Assembly: GCA_016206945.1 (NCBI GenBank)
Contig: JACQQP010000015.1
Location: 1-6,609, forward strand
Reading direction: 5' to 3'
DNA from: Candidatus Omnitrophota bacterium
Lineage (GTDB): Bacteria; Omnitrophota; Omnitrophia; Omnitrophales; Danuiimicrobiaceae
Length of the DNA: 6,609 bases
The notes under the pieces are model-generated. The model ran no database searches. It saw only the letters and a program-made list of their open reading frames with translations, and had not been told where the DNA came from. The position numbers were made by a program, and so were the translations under genes. The stretch's first letter is position 1; each line of letters opens with the position of its first letter. Below are positions 6,010 to 6,609 of this stretch, piece by piece.

Positions 6010-6474
6010 ATGGTGAAATACAAGATCCTTGTGGGAAGCCTGTTTTGGCTCAGTTTCCTCACGATCGGATTGGGGCAGACGTTTCTGTGGGCTCAAAGGA
6101 CCAGGGAAAGTTCACAAACACAGAAAGATGCGAAACACTTTCAGGAAGAGGCGGTGGGAGACGTTTTGGGAAATTTTATTGCAGTCAGGACAGGCCAAGT
6201 CAAGGATGGTGAGCGGATTCCGCTTCCGGTTTATCAAGATGGAAAAGAAGCCTTGCGAAAGGAAAGCCACTATTTCGTCTCCCCCGCTGAGATTCCTACC
6301 TCACTCACGTATGTGACATCCAGCGGTGCTTATTACATCAAATGCTTTGCGGATCCGGATGGGTATGCACGCGTTTCCTTGTGGCTGCAGTCGGGCACAG
6401 GAGACGGGATCAAAATGGTTGGCGCAGATACCTACCAGCAGCTTCAGCAACAGCATGTGAGACTTGGCGTGTAA
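6010..6474 (+). CDS. Exported protein of unknown function
   Basis: I do not recognise this 154-residue protein. A signal peptide is clear: MVKYK, then a hydrophobic stretch (residues 6-27) and a probable cut after LWA (residue 28). The mature protein is hydrophilic and Gln-rich (QTQKD 36-40, YQQLQQQ 142-148). It has a short beta-like core, SGAYYIKCFADPDGYARVSLWLQ (105-127), with a single cysteine at 112. There is no prepilin motif or lipobox. GGGAGAGG at 5995-6002 is seven bases before the ATG, so the start is well supported, and the gap after the pseudopilin gene is only 16 bases. It is probably the last gene of the operon and acts in the periplasm or outside the cell. A link to the secretion machine rests on position alone. 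Confidence 0.8.
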   Translation: MVKYKILVGSLFWLSFLTIGLGQTFLWAQRTRESSQTQKDAKHFQEEAVGDVLGNFIAVRTGQVKDGERIPLPVYQDGKEALRKESHYFVSPAEIPTSLTYVTSSGAYYIKCFADPDGYARVSLWLQSGTGDGIKMVGADTYQQLQQQHVRLGV

Positions 6475-6481
6475 AGTCCGA

Positions 6482-6587
6482 GGGGCGAAGAAAACATTGT
6501 GGCCACACAAATGAAAGCCCTGAGCGAACGTTTGTTGCTCAACTATATGGTGATCTCCTTGCGTTCCAAGAAAAAGTGACTCGCCCC
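6482..6587. repeat. Inverted repeat GGGGCGA / TCGCCCC around a short open frame
   Basis: GGGGCGA (6482-6488) and its exact reverse complement TCGCCCC (6581-6587) enclose 92 bases. The repeat begins eight bases after the stop of the last clear gene. No poly-T tract follows, so it is not a standard terminator. A 7-bp match at this distance could be chance. The window ends in GCCTTCGGC (6601-6609), a small hairpin that may be cut off by the edge. Confidence 0.35.
6499..6579 (+). CDS. Doubtful small ORF, 27 codons
   Basis: GTG 6499 (or ATG 6511) opens a reading frame to TGA 6579 encoding a short basic peptide ending LRSKKK. It is in the same frame as the upstream unknown gene, which stops at 6474, and the frame between them is open. 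The only ribosome-like sequence, GAGGGG (6480-6485), is thirteen bases from the GTG, and the ATG has none. It may be a real small protein, the remnant of a longer C-terminus, or chance. Confidence 0.18.
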   Translation: MATQMKALSERLLLNYMVISLRSKKK

Positions 6588-6609
6588 GCCGTTACTCTCC
6601 GCCTTCGGC

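Noticed and set aside
6531..6560. TTGTTG and TATATG as a promoter for a gene beyond the window
   Set aside because: The two boxes are far too close together for a sigma-70 promoter and there is no other support.

Overview
The window holds one plus-strand operon-like run of eight genes. It encodes most of the outer-membrane channel, inner-membrane platform and fibre subunits of a type II secretion / type IV pilus-like machine, with two small exported proteins. No complete gene is convincing on the minus strand, and I see no rRNA, tRNA, CRISPR array or transposase. Coding is dense: gaps are 3 to 37 nt, or genes overlap. The machine is incomplete here. No GspE/PilB ATPase, prepilin peptidase or PilMNOP-like alignment complex is present, so these must lie elsewhere or beyond the edges.

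Layout: (1-72) short leader with a 14-bp tandem repeat just ahead of the secretin ribosome site. (73-1758) secretin with an unusual C-terminal TPR-like extension. (1762-2979) GspF/PilC platform protein. (3004-3405) small exported protein resembling the exosortase-associated TIGR04073 family. (3368-3892) major-pseudopilin-like protein whose start overlaps the previous gene. (3930-4313, start uncertain) short PilX/GspK-like minor pseudopilin lacking Glu+5. (4300-4776) GspI/PilV-like minor pseudopilin. (4773-5993) long GspJ/PilW-like minor pseudopilin. (6010-6474) exported protein of unknown function. (6475-6609) mostly non-coding, with a doubtful 27-codon ORF inside a 7-bp inverted repeat.

Working model, by inference: the first pseudopilin forms the fibre. 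The next three correspond to the K/X, I/V and J/W tip subunits. GspF nucleates the fibre at the inner membrane, and the secretin provides the exit. The TIGR04073-like gene suggests an envelope related to exosortase-bearing lineages. That family, the pseudopilin style and the moderate base composition make me think of an uncultured PVC-related lineage such as Omnitrophota. This taxonomic guess is weak, because a deltaproteobacterial or Nitrospirota-like host cannot be excluded from the sequence alone.

The least ordinary signals are the TPR tail on the secretin, repeated hairpins that would cover Shine-Dalgarno sites, a strong two-layer hairpin where the fifth gene should start, and a possible shared palindromic segment in two adjacent pseudopilin leaders.
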